Shown piece by piece: positions 60,963 through 64,000 of a stretch of DNA of 64,000 nucleotides; within the stretch, counting starts at the first letter, position 1, and every line of letters begins with the position of its first letter. Both the position numbers and the translations under genes were made by a program. The notes beneath the pieces were generated by a model. It worked only from the letters and a program-made list of their open reading frames with translations, did not search any database and was not told the DNA's origin. This stretch comes from Nilaparvata lugens (lineage: Eukaryota > Arthropoda > Insecta > Hemiptera > Delphacidae), in assembly GCF_014356525.2 (NCBI RefSeq), contig NC_052504.1:58469137-58533136 (forward strand), read 5' to 3'.

Positions 60963-61576
60963 TGTGTATATAATTATAATTGTTTTCAGAGTACTTTTTC
61001 CTTTGTGTAAATTGTGAAATTCGATGATTTTTTTAAAAGTCGTCAAAACAGCTGTTCTACAGATGAAATATCTCGACTTTGTGTTATTTTTATAAACTGC
61101 TCTACCTACCTACTTCATGCACGAGAAGGAGTTCACAAAGTCCATTTCTCAAGGATGGGGTGGACCCCATTAGTTTCCTAGGAAAAAGACTCATGCAAGT
61201 TGATAGAGCTGATAAATAACTATACAGAGTATGAATTTGAAATAAATCGGTCATTATTGAGAAAATCGTGAAAAACAGGGTTTTTTAGTGATTATCTGCC
61301 ATTTTTCTCAAGAATATTACGGAGCTTCTGCTATTTTCCCAGGAATGAGACACGAGTCAGTTGATATGGCTTATGAATAGCTATCCATGGTATAAATTTG
61401 AAGAAATTCGTTAAAGCCGTTTTCGAGAAAACCGTGAAAAACATGGGTTTTTAGTAATTATCTGCAATTTTTCTCAAGAATATTACGGAGCTCCTGCAAT
61501 TTTCCCAGAAATGAGACTCAAGTCAGTTGATGGGGCTTATGAATAGCTATCCATGGTACACAGACGCACATACGCT

Positions 61577-61654
<78 letters not shown>

Positions 61655-62319
61655 ATATACAGACCAACACCAAAAAATCATGTTTTTGGACTCAGGGAAC
61701 CTTGAAACGTATAGAAAATTTGAAATTGGGGTACCTTAATTTTTTTTGGAAAGCAATACTTTCCTTACCTATGGTAGTAGGGCAAGGAAAGTAAAAATAT
61801 GGTGTCTCAAGTTACCCACAGAGGTTGGGTAACTTGGGACACAGGTATGATTTGCCTGTAATTAGACAATTGAGTGGTTGAAGGCTAACTTGGGACATTA
61901 GATTTTGAATATGTTTCATATTCATAATAAAAAACTTTAACTGTAAAATAGATGAATAATTGAAAAATAATTCTGTATAATAATTGAGTGTTCACAATAG
62001 AAGTTATTAAAGGTTCAATTTCTAGGTTGGAAATAGTAGATTGTTATGACTGTAAAAAAAGTATCTTAACTGTTAATCAAATGTTCAAAACGTTATTAAA
62101 TATTCTCAATTATGTGTTCCCAACAAATCCACAATGCCAGAACTCGGAATGAATTGCACAGACAGCTGGTAAGTTAGCGGGAGCTGGAATTGGTGGGTTA
62201 AACTGCCCAAGTTAGCCGGTTTGACGGTAGTGCAATAGAATGTTTTACATTGCAAGAGCAATAAAATATGACTCAAGGACGTTCAGATAAAATCACATAG
62301 ACAAGAAAAATAAAAAATC
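60963..62319 (+). repeat. 1.36-kb direct duplication, copy 2
   Basis: Matches copy 1 with a handful of substitutions (for example GTGATGG against GTGAAGG near 60126 / 61876) and a slightly different CA run. Confidence 0.93.
61577..61650. repeat. (CA)n microsatellite, copy 2
   Basis: CA run with one ACCACA interruption. It differs in length from copy 1, as expected for slippage after duplication. Confidence 0.97.
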
Positions 62320-62413
62320 ATAGCACCATTTCAATATTTATTTCATTAAATGCTTGAAACAATCATGTTTATTGAAAAAAAAATGTTGCTATGATTTTAG
62401 TTTCTAATGTACA

Positions 62414-62590
62414 ATGAAGGGTCGCCGGAGCACAGTGGCCGGAGTTCCGCCTGCACTGAAAGCCGCCACTTCCAAAAAAATGGTCAGTTTTTACGGACGC
62501 AACCAAAGTGGAACAGTGAAAGACAAACTGGGTCTATTCCTATTTTACATCTATCATTTTTTGGCAGCAATGAACCTGTATTCCTCTTAG
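62414..62590 (+). CDS. Unidentified 58-codon frame with one hydrophobic segment
   Basis: ATG at 62414, TAG at 62588-62590. The product is Lys/Arg- and Ala-rich at the N-terminus (MKGRRSTVAGVPPALKAATS), then SFYGRNQSG, then a hydrophobic stretch at about residues 39-53 (LGLFLFYIYHFLAAM). The layout resembles small tail-anchored membrane proteins, faintly Sec61-beta-like, but no motif is decisive. It is GC-richer than its flanks. It could be a retrocopy, a small gene or chance. Confidence 0.25.
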   Translation: MKGRRSTVAGVPPALKAATSKKMVSFYGRNQSGTVKDKLGLFLFYIYHFLAAMNLYSS

Positions 62591-64000
62591 TTTGTAGTAA
62601 CATGATAAAGGCTGAAAAGTGAATAGGCCTATTAAAAGTGTTCATTATAGGAGTTATCACTAGATTTAGTAATATTCTTATATTGGGGAATTCCATCATA
62701 TTCAGGGAATCAAATTTATGAAAACATAATGTTAATATCATTTTTTCTTAAATCTCCTTCTAGTATCTAACTGTATTGGAAACAAAACTAAGATATTTAT
62801 AGGCTCAGATATAATATGCTCAGGTCAGAGAAGGTGATCGGTCAATTTGTGTTATCTATTTTAGTAATTCTAATATTATTTATGATCATTATCCTGGTTC
62901 TAATCAACAAAAAAATTCTATTGACCGAACCGTTGACTGCTTAACCAGTTACTCGAAATTGATACCGTAGTTGCATATGATGGATAAAATGGAATACTAT
63001 TTATTACTTATACAAACGTTAATATTATATTGAGATGAAATTATTATATATATTATCTGCCATACTGGTATGCTATAAATAAGAAACAAGGTACCCTACT
63101 GTATAGGGACACCTTATGTATGAATGCATGATTAAAATGATGTAGCATCTTAAATTATTCAACTTTTCAAGTGATTTCTATCCTTCTATAGCATAGGCAG
63201 AAGCTGTATGTAGTACCTTTTCCAGGAATAGTGATAATAAATGAATGAAAATGTTATCACTACGAAATTCTTGTTCAATTTATTGTGGATTTTATTGGAA
63301 GTTCGAGGTATCCTTGAGGCCAAGAAAATCTAATGCATTTAAATTTTATGCAGTTTGCTGGACCCTGCAAGTAGTCACATTTTGATTTTGTGAAATTGAA
63401 CTTTGCGGTTAAACTGGAAAGCAGTTTGTACCGGCAGAAGTACTGTATCAGAAACCAGAAATATTTATATTCAGTTTAATGGCTTTAAATCTATTGCTAT
63501 CCAACTAAACCTCTAAAATTGAACAGATGAATAGAACCCAACAATAGATTTCAACTAGTACAGTAAATATAAGTAGATATACATGATAATTATGTCATGT
63601 CTTCAAAGAATAACAAACAATATTTATAAATTACATTTTTGTGGGATCAGAATATTCAATGATTCTTAATAAGATTGTCCTTCATAATATTCAACCAACA
63701 ATATGAATCTGAACTCATTAAAAAAATAATCATCTACAGCTCTATAGAAAGATGCCACTTTCGATGAGTTGGAAAACGCTACCTACGCTTGGTCAATAGC
63801 ATTTACAGCCGGGGGTGGTGGATTTTCGCGAGTAAACTAAGCTTGTCGTGTGCGTGAAGCGACAAGCTGGATCGGAGAAAATACCTAGTTTGACGTCGTC
63901 CCAGTTTGAAAATAGTCAAATTTGTCCCACTTTTTTTTTGTTGTGGTGGTTTTAAGGGCAGGCGGTTCTCTGCGACCCCACAATGAACATACAAGCAACC
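62591..64000. other. AT-rich sequence, no gene identified
   Basis: A short hairpin AGCTTGTCG / CGACAAGCT lies at 63840-63868 in a GC-richer patch (63800-63990) that may be the edge of another element or exon. No open frame is convincing. Confidence 0.4.

Noticed and set aside
59765..61739. Open frames rich in Thr-His repeats
   Set aside because: They are translations of the CA microsatellites.
1..64000. tRNA, rRNA or bacterial insert
   Set aside because: No cloverleaf with expected box sequences, no rRNA-like core and no operon-like coding block was seen by eye. A tRNAscan and Rfam run would settle it.

Overview
This is eukaryotic, AT-rich DNA from an insect, most likely a hemipteran of planthopper type. 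That placement is an inference from intron-rich genes, an insect-like PRL-1 protein and the mix of transposons; no marker fixes the species. Two host genes can be read exon by exon. The first is PRL-1 (protein tyrosine phosphatase type IVA) on the + strand: four coding exons at 5259-13674, a continuous 176-codon protein, with a probable 5' leader from about 4054. The second is an MFSD6-like major facilitator transporter on the - strand, with six exons in matching phase between 57236 and 20272. Its 5' end was not found, and its 3' end is uncertain.

Layout. 1-4053 has no recognisable gene. 4054-14100 is PRL-1, with introns carrying a Harbinger-type MITE, a 0.93 kb foldback element, a truncated LINE and a Helitron. 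14100-20200 is repeat-rich intergenic DNA: a perfect 146-bp palindrome, a second Helitron, a foldback element, a deleted mariner-like element, a LINE scrap and a solo Gypsy LTR with a 4-bp target duplication. 20272-24692 holds five transporter exons with a pogo-like MITE between them.

24693-56935 is one 32-kb intron of the transporter, enlarged by nested transposons. The order can be read from target-site duplications. A foldback repeat (arms 27209-27946 and 54784-56852) received a BEL/Pao retrotransposon (28037-54255, TSD AAAAG) in its loop and a mariner (55448-56782, TSD TA) in its right arm. The BEL 5' LTR received a P-like THAP element (28145-29475, 8-bp TSD) and a deleted Gypsy element (29682-32303, 4-bp TSD). 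The BEL gag carries a LINE fragment flanked by a 1.1-kb direct duplication. The BEL pol is split by a second Gypsy element (42191 to about 52558). 57519-58873 is a mariner-like element with an uninterrupted 352-codon transposase. 59206-62319 is a 1.36-kb direct duplication with a foldback element at its junction.

The most unusual object is the second Gypsy element. Where integrase would be expected it carries about 2 kb of tandem repeats. Their core is a short hairpin whose stems covary between copies, and whose loops fit GNRA on the element's sense strand. Its LTRs are built largely from a roughly 157-bp minisatellite, and each unit carries another stem-loop.
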